A DNA stretch of 7,456 nt from Muribaculaceae bacterium (GCA_022511505.1 JAFLTK010000275.1:1-7456), one strand, 5' to 3'. Counted from the first letter of the stretch, positions 1 through 6,117 are shown. Program-made: numbers and translations. Notes: generated from the sequence alone by a model not told the origin.

Positions 1-129
1 GAGGCGATAACGCTGGTTGTATTCACGCTGTTCACGATTGTGTTTTTCAAAGGCGAATCGCTTCAGTGGAACCATTTTGCCGCTTTTGCGTGCTTGATAT
101 TGGCAGTTTATTTTGTGTTTATGAAATAA
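1..129 (+). CDS. DMT-family (DUF486-like) membrane protein, 3' end only
   Basis: The window opens inside a gene; frame 1 reads 42 codons to a TAA at 127-129. The visible tail has two hydrophobic segments, roughly residues 1-16 (EAITLVVFTLFTIVFF) and 29-40 (FACLILAVYFVF), separated by a short polar loop KGESLQWNH. This loop-then-final-helix layout, ending just after YFVFMK, resembles the C-terminus of the small DUF486 / drug-metabolite-transporter-like proteins common in Bacteroidales, predicted inner-membrane proteins of about 110-120 residues with no assigned substrate. The family call rests on the last third of the protein only. A hairpin with a T-run follows directly, so the gene probably ends its own transcript. 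Confidence 0.7.
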   Translation, partial: EAITLVVFTLFTIVFFKGESLQWNHFAAFACLILAVYFVFMK

Positions 130-153
130 AAAGACGTGTTCGGCACGGTTTTT
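128..153 (+). terminator. Small intrinsic terminator-like hairpin after the DMT gene
   Basis: CGTG (135-138) pairs with CACG (144-147) around the loop TTCGG. It is flanked by five As (128-132) and five Ts (149-153), which can extend the stem, and the T-run gives the terminator signature. The GC core is only 4 bp, so termination may be partial. It overlaps the stop codon of the upstream gene. Its T-run is also one arm of the next inverted repeat, so the two hairpins exclude each other. Confidence 0.45.
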
Positions 154-175
154 GCTAAACAGAATGTAGCAAAAA
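149..175 (+). repeat. 9-bp inverted repeat in the uvrA leader
   Basis: TTTTTGCTA (149-157) is perfectly complementary to TAGCAAAAA (167-175) around a 9-base spacer. It lies 14 bases before the uvrA start. The left arm contains the T-run of the preceding hairpin, so a transcript crossing the region could form one or the other. On the + strand this second hairpin is followed by A, not T, so it is not itself a terminator. It could be an antiterminator arm, a protein site or chance. Confidence 0.3.
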
Positions 176-189
176 AATCTCTCTGAATA

Positions 190-2997
190 ATGAGTTCTAA
201 TACATCTATATATATAAAGGGGTCGCGCGTCAACAATCTAAAGAATGTTGATGTGGAAATTCCTCGCAACAAGTTGGTGGTTATAACCGGGCTTTCGGGC
301 TCGGGTAAATCATCGCTTGCTTTTGACACGCTGTATGCCGAGGGACAGCGGCGGTATGTTGAGAGCCTTAGCGCCTACGCTCGCCAGTTTCTGGGCAAAA
401 TGTCCAAGCCCGAGTGTGACATGATTAAAGGGTTGCCGCCCGCAATTGCCATAGAGCAAAAAGTTAACACTCGCAATCCGCGAAGCACCGTCGGGACGTC
501 GACCGAGATTTACGATTACCTCAGGTTGCTTTTCGGGCGCGTCGGGCACACGTTCTCCCCCGTCAGCGGTCGCGAGGTGACGAAGGATAGCGTAGACGAT
601 GTTGTTGCCGAGGCTTGGAGTTACCCGGAGAATACGCGCATCGCGCTGTCGGCTCCGATACAAGTGCCCGAAGGTCGCAGCATTGAGTCGCAACTTGATG
701 TATTTTCCAAGGCAGGATATTCGCGACTTGTTGACAAGAAAGGTAATTTCACCGTGATTGCCGACTTGCTCTCTGACGGCAATTCACCTAAATCGCTCGC
801 CGGCTATGAGTTGCTGATTGACCGACTTGTTGTCTCAGAGGATGATGACGAGCGTAGCCGCCTTGCCGACTCGGTTGAAACGGCCTATTTTGAGGGGCAT
901 GACGAGTGTGTCCTCAGAGTGTGGACCGAGGACGGCTCTGTCGAGCGACGCGTTTTCTCTAAACGTTTTGAGGCAGATGGTATGTCTTTCACAGAGCCAA
1001 CCGACCAGATGTTCAACTTCAACAACCCGATGGGCGCATGCCCCAAGTGTGAAGGGTTTGGAAAGACATTGGGCATCGATGAGCGTCTTGTCGTTCCTCA
1101 GCCCGGCCTCTCGATATATGAGGATGCCGTTGCCTGCTGGCGCGGTGACAAAATGAGCGAATGGAAACGCGCATTAATTGCCGTGGCCGATAAAGCCAAC
1201 TTCCCCATCCATCGTCCGTATCGCGAACTGACTCAGGAACAGAAAGATATCCTGTGGCACGGTTTCGGGAATTTCACCGGTATCGACGGTTTCTTCAAGA
1301 TGGTTGAAGAAAATCAGTACAAGGTGCAATATCGCGTGATGATGGCGCGATATCGTGGAAAAACGACCTGCCCCGTGTGCCACGGAAGCCGGTTGCGTCC
1401 CGATGCGGCCTACGTCAAGGTCGGTGGCAAGACGATAACCGAGTTAGTTTCGATGCCGGTCAGCGATTTGCGACAATTTTTTGACAATCTGACTCTTAAC
1501 GAACACGATGCGAGAGTTGCGGCGCGCTTGTTGACCGAGATTGGAAACCGCCTTCAGTTCCTTGACGAGGTTGGCCTTGGCTATCTGACCCTCGACCGCC
1601 TGTCGTCATCGCTCTCGGGCGGCGAAAGCCAGCGCATCAATCTCGCGACGTCGCTCGGCAGCAGCCTCGTAGGGTCTTTGTATATCCTTGACGAGCCGTC
1701 GATTGGTTTACACTCGCGTGATACCCAGCGACTTATCGGCGTTTTGCGCCGACTGCAGGGAATTGGCAACACGGTTGTCGTTGTTGAGCACGATGAGGAC
1801 ATCATGCGCGCGGCCGACTATATCATCGACGTCGGCCCCGAAGCGGGCAGTAATGGTGGCAATATTATCTATCAAGGTGATTTTGAGCATCTTGACTCGG
1901 CACCCGATAGTTACACACTTGCCTACCTTTCCGGCAAACGGTCGATTCCGGTCCCCACAAGTCGCCGACGCTGGCGTGATTCAATCAAATTCGCCGGGGC
2001 GACCGAAAACAATCTCAAGAATATCGACGTAGCCTTCCCGCTCGGTGTAATGACCGTTGTCACCGGTGTCAGCGGCTCAGGCAAATCGACACTTGTTCGT
2101 GACATTCTGTATCGCTCGATGGCTCGCCAACTTGACCTCGCCGTCGACGCTCCCGGAGCCTATATGGAGATGAGTGGCGACTTTAAACGCATCAAGAACG
2201 TCGAGTTTATCGACCAGAACCCTATAGGCCGCTCCTCTCGCTCCAATCCGGCGACCTATCTGAAGGCATACGATGAAGTGCGTCAGCTTTTTGCCGAGCA
2301 GCAGAGTGCCAAGCAGATGGGATTCGGTCCCTCCTATTTCTCCTTTAACACCGAGGGCGGTCGTTGCGAGGAGTGTAAGGGCGAAGGGTCGATAACCATC
2401 GAAATGCAGTTTATGGCCGATATCAACATCCCGTGCCCCGAGTGTCACGGCAAGCGTTTCAAACGTGACATCCTTGAGGTCGAGTATCGCCATAAGAACA
2501 TCTATGACATCCTTAACATGACTGTAGATGAAGCAATTGCGTTCTTCAATGAAGATGAGTCAAACCGTACAGCCCGTGCCGTAGCGCGCCGACTGAAACC
2601 GCTTCAGGACGTTGGCCTCGGCTATATCAAACTTGGCCAGAGTTCGTCAACCCTCTCGGGCGGCGAGAACCAGCGCGTGAAACTCGCCTACTACCTTGGC
2701 ATGGAAAAGGTGCAGCCAACGCTCTTCATCTTTGACGAGCCGACAACCGGATTACATTTCCACGACATCAATACCCTCCTCGACTCGTTTAACCGACTTA
2801 TCGAGGCCGGACACACCGTTGTCATCATCGAGCACAATCTCGATGTTGCCAAGTGTGCCGACTATATCATCGACATGGGTCCCGAAGGCGGAAACGGCGG
2901 TGGAAACGTTGTTGCAACCGGTACTCCCGAGCAGATTGCCGCGTGCCCCGAGAGTTACACCGGTCGATTCCTCGCCGAAAAGCTCAATCTTAAATAA
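190..2997 (+). CDS. uvrA: UvrA, excinuclease ABC subunit A (DNA damage recognition ATPase)
   Basis: UvrA dimerises, scans DNA for helix-distorting lesions with UvrB, and hands the site to UvrB/UvrC in nucleotide excision repair. The 935-residue product is close to the usual 940. In order: Walker A GLSGSGKSS (34-42); a UvrB-binding-type insert (about 117-255); C284-x2-C287; a second Cys pair at C394/C397 (CPVCHG); ABC signature LSGGESQR (475-482) with Walker B LDEPS (500-504); Walker A GVSGSGKST (626-634); zinc finger C726/C729...C749/C752; signature LSGGENQR (822-829); Walker B D849-E850. The first zinc finger keeps only its second Cys pair: where E. coli has CxxC the sequence reads EADGM (261-265). 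The second, DNA-contacting finger is intact, as are both ATPase sites. I believe the half-finger is typical of a Bacteroidales UvrA type; which paralogue (UvrA1 or UvrA2) is uncertain. ATG 190 has no clear Shine-Dalgarno site, as usual in this phylum. A second gene follows after 25 bases. Confidence 0.96.
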   Translation: MSSNTSIYIKGSRVNNLKNVDVEIPRNKLVVITGLSGSGKSSLAFDTLYAEGQRRYVESLSAYARQFLGKMSKPECDMIKGLPPAIAIEQKVNTRNPRSTVGTSTEIYDYLRLLFGRVGHTFSPVSGREVTKDSVDDVVAEAWSYPENTRIALSAPIQVPEGRSIESQLDVFSKAGYSRLVDKKGNFTVIADLLSDGNSPKSLAGYELLIDRLVVSEDDDERSRLADSVETAYFEGHDECVLRVWTEDGSVERRVFSKRFEADGMSFTEPTDQMFNFNNPMGACPKCEGFGKTLGIDERLVVPQPGLSIYEDAVACWRGDKMSEWKRALIAVADKANFPIHRPYRELTQEQKDILWHGFGNFTGIDGFFKMVEENQYKVQYRVMMARYRGKTTCPVCHGSRLRPDAAYVKVGGKTITELVSMPVSDLRQFFDNLTLNEHDARVAARLLTEIGNRLQFLDEVGLGYLTLDRLSSSLSGGESQRINLATSLGSSLVGSLYILDEPSIGLHSRDTQRLIGVLRRLQGIGNTVVVVEHDEDIMRAADYIIDVGPEAGSNGGNIIYQGDFEHLDSAPDSYTLAYLSGKRSIPVPTSRRRWRDSIKFAGATENNLKNIDVAFPLGVMTVVTGVSGSGKSTLVRDILYRSMARQLDLAVDAPGAYMEMSGDFKRIKNVEFIDQNPIGRSSRSNPATYLKAYDEVRQLFAEQQSAKQMGFGPSYFSFNTEGGRCEECKGEGSITIEMQFMADINIPCPECHGKRFKRDILEVEYRHKNIYDILNMTVDEAIAFFNEDESNRTARAVARRLKPLQDVGLGYIKLGQSSSTLSGGENQRVKLAYYLGMEKVQPTLFIFDEPTTGLHFHDINTLLDSFNRLIEAGHTVVIIEHNLDVAKCADYIIDMGPEGGNGGGNVVATGTPEQIAACPESYTGRFLAEKLNLK

Positions 2998-3022
2998 CAA
3001 CCGAAAAACCATAGATAGAATT

Positions 3023-4087
3023 ATGAAAAAAGGAGATATCGTTCGCTATCTTAATGCCGTTGGCGGCGGCCGTGTAGTCAGAATTGAAGGCAACATTGCA
3101 TACGTTGACGAGGATGGCTTTGAGACGCCGGTTTTGGTGAAAGAATGTGTTGTGGTGACGCCCGCCGAGCAGGTTACTCCACCTCCACCAGCCTCACGAC
3201 TCAGCGCCGACACGCCAAAGGTTATCGAAAAACCGATAGAACAGCCGCTCCCCGAAGATATCGAAGAAACCGACTATGGCAACAAAATCAGCGCAACACT
3301 CGCCTTTGAGCCACGCGACATTAAAACGCTGTCAACCACCACGTTTGACACCTACCTTGTCAACGACTCCAACTACTATCTATATTTCAGTTTCCTTTCT
3401 CGCAGCCGTTTTGACAACGATTGGACCCTCAGATATGCCGGCACTGTTGAGCCGAATATCCAGCTTCTTCTCGGCGAACTGTTGCGCGAAGATTTGCCAT
3501 CGCTTGAGCGCATCGCCGTTCAATATTTTGCATTCAAGCGCGACAAACCTTTTGAAATGAAGCCTGCAGTGACCGCCGAGTATAAACTCGATGTGACAAA
3601 GTTCAACAAACTCCACTGCTTCCGCGAGCACCTCTATTTTGATACCCCAGTTATCGCCATTGACATTGTCAAGGACGACACCGTTCAGCGCCCGGTTGCC
3701 ATCGACGCCCCCAAACTCGAGAAAGAACTCAACGACAAAAAGAAGGCCGACATGCGCCCCAGCCGCCGACCCGTCAAGCGTCACCCCAACCACAAATCAA
3801 AGGGCGATATCATCGAGGTCGACCTTCACATCACCGAACTTGTCGACTCAATCCGCGGCCTCTCGGCTGCCGATATGCTCAATCTGCAAATCGACGAGTT
3901 CCGCCGCGTCATGGACACCAACCTCAAGAACCACGGCCAGAAAATTGTATTCATCCACGGCAAGGGCGAGGGCGTCCTTCGCCAGGCAATCACCAAAGAA
4001 CTTAACCACCGCTACAAAGGCCATCAGGTTCAGGACGCATCGTTCCGCGAATATGGCTTTGGAGCAACCCAAGTGACAATCAGATGA
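3023..4087 (+). CDS. DUF2027 and Smr domain protein (MutS2-related Smr family)
   Basis: The product is 354 residues from ATG 3023. The N-terminus (1-50, MKKGDIVRYLNAVGGG... and YVDEDGFETPVLVKECVVV) matches the start of Bacteroidota DUF2027 proteins, which fixes the start even though the frame stays open back into uvrA. A proline-rich linker (about 52-80) leads to a beta-rich central domain (about 85-225), then a basic linker (PSRRPVKRH), then a C-terminal Smr domain (about 260-354). The Smr domain carries the DLH motif at 267-269 and HGKGEGVLR at 312-320. Smr domains bind or nick branched DNA or RNA; in MutS2 this is linked to recombination suppression and ribosome rescue. There are no MutS ATPase domains, so this is a stand-alone Smr protein of unknown substrate. 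Its place just after uvrA, and its 4-base ATGA overlap with the next gene, suggest co-transcription and perhaps a nucleic-acid maintenance role. Confidence 0.9.
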   Translation: MKKGDIVRYLNAVGGGRVVRIEGNIAYVDEDGFETPVLVKECVVVTPAEQVTPPPPASRLSADTPKVIEKPIEQPLPEDIEETDYGNKISATLAFEPRDIKTLSTTTFDTYLVNDSNYYLYFSFLSRSRFDNDWTLRYAGTVEPNIQLLLGELLREDLPSLERIAVQYFAFKRDKPFEMKPAVTAEYKLDVTKFNKLHCFREHLYFDTPVIAIDIVKDDTVQRPVAIDAPKLEKELNDKKKADMRPSRRPVKRHPNHKSKGDIIEVDLHITELVDSIRGLSAADMLNLQIDEFRRVMDTNLKNHGQKIVFIHGKGEGVLRQAITKELNHRYKGHQVQDASFREYGFGATQVTIR

Positions 4088-4860
4088 TTATCTATTTTAC
4101 AGGTACCGGCAATTCGGGCTTCGTGGCCTCGCGACTGTCGACGTTGATGAACGAGCGGCTCACCCGCATTGACCGCAAATTCTATGACAACCCGGAGGTC
4201 ACGCTTGCCGACGGCGAGCGATTGATATGGATTTTCCCAATCTACTCGTGGGGCGTACCACCTGTTGTCAAAAGTGTCATCGAGCGCATCGACGGTGTAC
4301 CGACCGGGACGCCGACCTGGATGGTTGCAACCTGTGGCGACGATGCCGGTTATGCCGACCGAACGTTTGACAAACTCGTCGGTGCTCGCGGCATGAAGCC
4401 GATGGGCGCGTTCACCGTTCAGATGCCCAACACCTACGTCACCATGGCCGGCTTTGACATCGACCCTGAGCCGAAAGCGCTCGGCAAGATTGAACATGCG
4501 CCCAAACGCATTGCCGAAATTGCCGCGCTGATACTTAAAGGCACTCCGGCCACCGACGTCATTCGCGGCTCCTTCCCGTGGCTGAAGACACGCGTCGTCT
4601 ACCCGTGGTTCATGCGCTATCAAGTTGCGCCCCGGCACTTTAACGTCGACAATCGATGTGTTTGTTGTGGAAAGTGCGCCGACAGTTGCCCGCTTTCCAA
4701 CATCAGCATGGAAGCCGGTCGCCCGGCGTGGGGCGACACCTGCGCTTTCTGCCTGAACTGTTACCACGTCTGCCCCACCCACGCCATCGACTGGAAGCAC
4801 ACCGCCGCCCGCAAAGGCCAATACAGCCTCGCCACCCTCATCAAAAAACTCCGCCGCTAA
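4084..4860 (+). CDS. EFR1-type flavodoxin/ferredoxin fusion protein (2[4Fe-4S])
   Basis: This is a 258-residue cytoplasmic electron-transfer protein. The first roughly 160 residues are a flavodoxin-like fold opening with the FMN phosphate-binding loop TGTGNSG (6-12), followed by strand-loop segments such as IWIFPIYSWGVPP and ATCGDDAGYAD. The C-terminal ferredoxin domain has two cluster motifs: C192-x2-C195-x2-C198-x3-C202-P and C220-x2-C223-x2-C226-x3-C230-P. C194 is an extra Cys beside the first cluster. This layout matches the EFR1 family of ferrodoxins found in anaerobes. The redox partners are unknown. Translation is probably coupled to the Smr gene through the ATGA overlap at 4084-4087. 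It is the last gene of the uvrA cluster. A functional link to repair is not implied; it may simply share the transcript. Confidence 0.9.
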   Translation: MIIYFTGTGNSGFVASRLSTLMNERLTRIDRKFYDNPEVTLADGERLIWIFPIYSWGVPPVVKSVIERIDGVPTGTPTWMVATCGDDAGYADRTFDKLVGARGMKPMGAFTVQMPNTYVTMAGFDIDPEPKALGKIEHAPKRIAEIAALILKGTPATDVIRGSFPWLKTRVVYPWFMRYQVAPRHFNVDNRCVCCGKCADSCPLSNISMEAGRPAWGDTCAFCLNCYHVCPTHAIDWKHTAARKGQYSLATLIKKLRR

Positions 4861-4945
4861 CCTCAGAAATGTTTGAAGTTATCGTCAGATACACCACTCC
4901 TCAACGCCTTGTGCTCCTCATTGATATAATCCCAAAATAAGGCCT

Positions 4946-4991
4946 TTCCCAAACGGGCCTCGATTCATCGTTTGGAATCTTTAGAATTTTT
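4946..4991 (+). terminator. Weak intrinsic terminator after the uvrA-Smr-EFR1 cluster
   Basis: CCAAACG (4949-4955) pairs perfectly with CGTTTGG (4969-4975). Allowing one bulged C extends this to TTCC(C)AAACG / CGTTTGGAA (4946-4977), with a 13-base loop. The T-rich stretch TCTTTAGAATTTTTA follows but is interrupted, so the terminator is plausible rather than strong. An alternative short stem AGGCC/GGCCT overlaps its left side. It lies about 85 bases after the ferredoxin stop, ahead of the next promoter. Confidence 0.45.
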
Positions 4992-4998
4992 ACCAACA

Positions 4999-5016
4999 GA
5001 AATTTCGTAAATTTCG
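4999..5016 (+). repeat. Tandem AAATTTCG pair just upstream of the promoter
   Basis: AAATTTCG occurs at 5000-5007 and again at 5009-5016, a 9-base period. The first copy lies in the palindrome GAAATTTC (4999-5006). It ends 9 bases before the -33 element at 5025. Its position would suit an activator or A/T-rich upstream element. In AT-rich sequence it could also be chance. Confidence 0.25.
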
Positions 5017-5024
5017 GTTTTTTA

Positions 5025-5056
5025 TTTTGATTTAATAAATATTATGCTTAACTTTG
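5025..5056 (+). promoter_or_regulatory. Bacteroidota housekeeping promoter (-33 TTTG / -7 TAnnTTTG)
   Basis: TTTTG at 5025-5029 is followed by exactly 19 bases and then TAACTTTG at 5049-5056. This fits the Bacteroidota primary-sigma consensus TTTG-N19-TAnnTTTG at every defined base. Transcription should begin around 5061-5064. No protein start with a convincing product lies directly downstream; instead a highly self-complementary stretch runs to a T-run at 5371. It is the only clear consensus promoter I find between the ferredoxin gene and the operon starting at 5435. Confidence 0.8.
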
Positions 5057-5106
5057 CGCTGGTATATCACCTGCAAGGGCTCGATATGGGCTAATTGAGG
5101 GAGGGT

Positions 5107-5226
5107 ATGCTGACATCAAGGCGTTTACTTACGCTCATTCTTGACATTTTGAAATCTCGCAAGTTTCATTTATTGGAGTCAAGAATGTGGCAATGGTGGA
5201 CGGTCTGTGTAGATATGTTTATTTAG
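5107..5226 (+). CDS. Possible 39-residue leader peptide or small hydrophobic protein inside the RNA
   Basis: ATG 5107 follows GGGAGGG, a Shine-Dalgarno-like run about 2 bases upstream, and reads 39 codons to TAG 5224-5226. The peptide has a basic/hydrophobic first half (MLTSRRLLTLILDILKSRK) and a Trp cluster WQWW at 28-31. It lies wholly within the proposed structured RNA and overlaps P3 and P4. A short Trp-rich frame ahead of a terminator is the layout of a translational attenuator, and a short amphipathic peptide could also be a type I toxin. Neither is supported by neighbours (no trp genes, no antisense promoter found). A chance frame is quite possible. Confidence 0.2.
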   Translation: MLTSRRLLTLILDILKSRKFHLLESRMWQWWTVCVDMFI

Positions 5227-5357
5227 CGTAACTGACACTGACGTGTTGCTTATGTCTATATATACATATTTGCGTGAGGCCCTTGCATCGTTGCTCGTTC
5301 AACTCCAATGGGCAATGCGAGAGCCTCAAAATGTAGAACGAGCAACAGGTACAGACT

Positions 5358-5371
5358 CTCACGCTTTTTTT
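5358..5371 (+). terminator. 3' arm and T-run ending the structured RNA
   Basis: CTCACGC (5358-5364) is followed immediately by seven Ts (5365-5371). The arm pairs perfectly with GCGTGAG (5272-5278), enclosing the 11-bp P7 helix. The enclosed domain is far larger than a standard terminator loop, so release may depend on the whole 3' domain folding. A competing pairing, GAGGC (5276-5280) with GCCTC (5323-5327), would remove three bases of the left arm and could act as an antiterminator. The terminator stands between the promoter and the operon at 5435. Confidence 0.6.
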
Positions 5372-5386
5372 GTAACTGCTCGAATC

Positions 5387-5394
5387 AGGAGGGG
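5387..5394 (+). promoter_or_regulatory. Strong but badly placed ribosome-binding-like site AGGAGGGG
   Basis: AGGAGGGG at 5387-5394 is the strongest Shine-Dalgarno match in the window, but it lies 40 bases before the GTG start at 5435. It sits in the loop of a short hairpin TGCTC (5377-5381) / GAGCA (5401-5405). The only ATG at normal spacing (5410) reads ATG TCC TAG. In the nuclease frame, open from 5402, an ATT at 5405 would be correctly spaced and would add ten residues. It may be chance, a mini-frame, or a sign that the true start is non-ATG. Confidence 0.25.
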
Positions 5395-5434
5395 TCTATA
5401 GAGCATTAGATGTCCTAGGACAAACTGCAATTTA

Positions 5435-6112
5435 GTGAGATTCAATCCCAATCTTATTAACAATATAGAAAGTGACATCCGGAACTTTCTTAAACAACAA
5501 AACAAACTGTTGTTTAATGAATTTGATTTCCAGATGCAACTTGCTATATACCTAAGCATGACGCAAAAATATGATGACGTGGAATCAGAATATTTTTTGC
5601 CAACCAAAAACACCGACATTCTCAAAGGCTATGACTGGGACAGCAACATGAGAATTGATATAGTGGTGAGACGTGGCAGTGAATACGTGCCTATTGAGCT
5701 GAAGTACGTTACCAAAAGAGTAATCAGAGACCACGTCAGATTTGGGGAATTAATAAAAGGTATGGAAATATTAAAAAATCATGCGGCACAGGATATTCGA
5801 CGCTATGATTTTTGGAAAGACGTCCGCAGGATTGAACTCATCAAGAATATATTTCCAAACGTAAAGAATGGCTTGGCCGTCTTCCTTACCAATGACTCGG
5901 CTTACATTCGGGAACCGAAAATCGATGCCGTGTGTGCTTCATTCTCGATGTCGGGCAATAGGGAGATAGGAGCCTGCAGAATGGACTGGCAAGGTAATCC
6001 CGCCACAGCTAAGAACCATAAACCGTTCCTCTTAGACGGTTCTTATCGTTTAATCTGGGATAAAACCTTAATCGACAATATCAACTTTGACTATACAATT
6101 TTAAAAATCTAA
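5435..6112 (+). CDS. PD-(D/E)XK nuclease-like protein
   Basis: The product is 225 residues from GTG 5435; the first in-frame ATG is at codon 34. A PD-(D/E)XK core is visible: an N-terminal helix with E29 (NEFDFQMQLAIYL), E52 in the next segment, D75 in RIDIVV, and the E88-x-K90 pair in PIELKYV, with hydrophobic strands around D75 and E88. Then comes YDFWKDVRRIELIK (about 129-142), followed by a strand GLAVFLTND and a C-terminal GSYRLIWDK. Known members of the fold cut or repair DNA or RNA; I do not recognise the subfamily or target. No signal peptide or membrane segment is seen. It is the first gene of a tight operon; the next starts 5 bases after its stop. No promoter lies between the T-run at 5371 and the start, so expression may need read-through. 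The start is uncertain: GTG 5435 has no ribosome site, and an in-frame ATT at 5405 is better spaced from AGGAGGGG. Confidence 0.75.
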   Translation: MRFNPNLINNIESDIRNFLKQQNKLLFNEFDFQMQLAIYLSMTQKYDDVESEYFLPTKNTDILKGYDWDSNMRIDIVVRRGSEYVPIELKYVTKRVIRDHVRFGELIKGMEILKNHAAQDIRRYDFWKDVRRIELIKNIFPNVKNGLAVFLTNDSAYIREPKIDAVCASFSMSGNREIGACRMDWQGNPATAKNHKPFLLDGSYRLIWDKTLIDNINFDYTILKI

Positions 6113-6117
6113 AGAAT

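Larger units (their letters stand above)
5062..5371 (+). ncRNA. Candidate ~310-nt structured RNA with predicted pseudoknot (novel or unrecognised family)
   Basis: Bounds come from the promoter at 5025-5056 and the seven-T run at 5365-5371. Perfect helices seen by eye: P1 TGCAAGGGC 5072-5080 / 5279-5287 (9 bp); P2 5081-5085 / 5094-5098, directly abutting P1 and including one G-U; P3 TTACGCT 5129-5135 / 5225-5231 (7 bp); P4 CATTCTTGAC 5136-5145 / 5178-5187 (10 bp), abutting P3, with an inner stem 5150-5154 / 5164-5168; P5 5251-5255 / 5264-5268; P6 GCGTGAG 5272-5278 / 5358-5364; P7 GTTGCTCGTTC 5290-5300 / 5336-5346 (11 bp). P1 and P6 cross, giving an H-type pseudoknot whose arms meet at 5278/5279. 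With uniform bases, chance would give roughly 0.2 nine-mers, 0.05 ten-mers and 0.01 eleven-mers in 310 bases; the 5-7 bp stems alone prove little. I see no tmRNA, RNase P or SRP signature. The P6/P7 end loosely recalls 6S RNA, but the whole is longer. It could equally be an attenuating leader of the operon at 5435. Confidence 0.6.

Noticed and set aside
2696..3022. Upstream extension of the DUF2027/Smr gene into uvrA
   Set aside because: The frame is open, but the extra 109 residues are low-complexity and overlap the well-conserved end of uvrA. The DUF2027 family starts at the Met encoded at 3023.
4030..4821. A 263-codon open frame on the minus strand
   Set aside because: It lies entirely over the Smr end and the EFR1 gene, whose motifs (TGTGNSG, two 4Fe-4S Cys sets) are unmistakable on the + strand. 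It is a shadow of GC-rich codon use.
4656..4940. A 94-codon + strand frame across the ferredoxin 3' end
   Set aside because: It overlaps the cluster-binding Cys codons of the real gene in another frame, and its product is an Arg/Pro/His-rich shadow.
5041..5094. 16-codon frame starting ATG 5044
   Set aside because: It begins inside the promoter, upstream of the expected transcription start, so it would not be translated from this transcript.
5245..5272. Second promoter candidate GTTG ... CATATTTG for the 3' RNA domain
   Set aside because: The -7 match lacks the T of TAnnTTTG and the spacing is only 16 bases. Its start site would fall inside the 5' arm of P6 and destroy the helix.
5062..5371. 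Type III toxin-antitoxin (repeat RNA plus nuclease toxin)
   Set aside because: The RNA has no tandem repeats, and the downstream protein has a PD-(D/E)XK core rather than a ToxN-like fold.
5062..5371. Retron, CRISPR-associated or IscB/TnpB-linked RNA
   Set aside because: No reverse transcriptase, Cas or RuvC-type gene, and no repeat-spacer array, occurs in the window.
5372..5405. tRNA-like TCGAATC segment, possible attachment site
   Set aside because: It resembles a T-loop, but no T-stem, anticodon arm or acceptor stem can be formed on either strand, and no second copy or integrase is seen.
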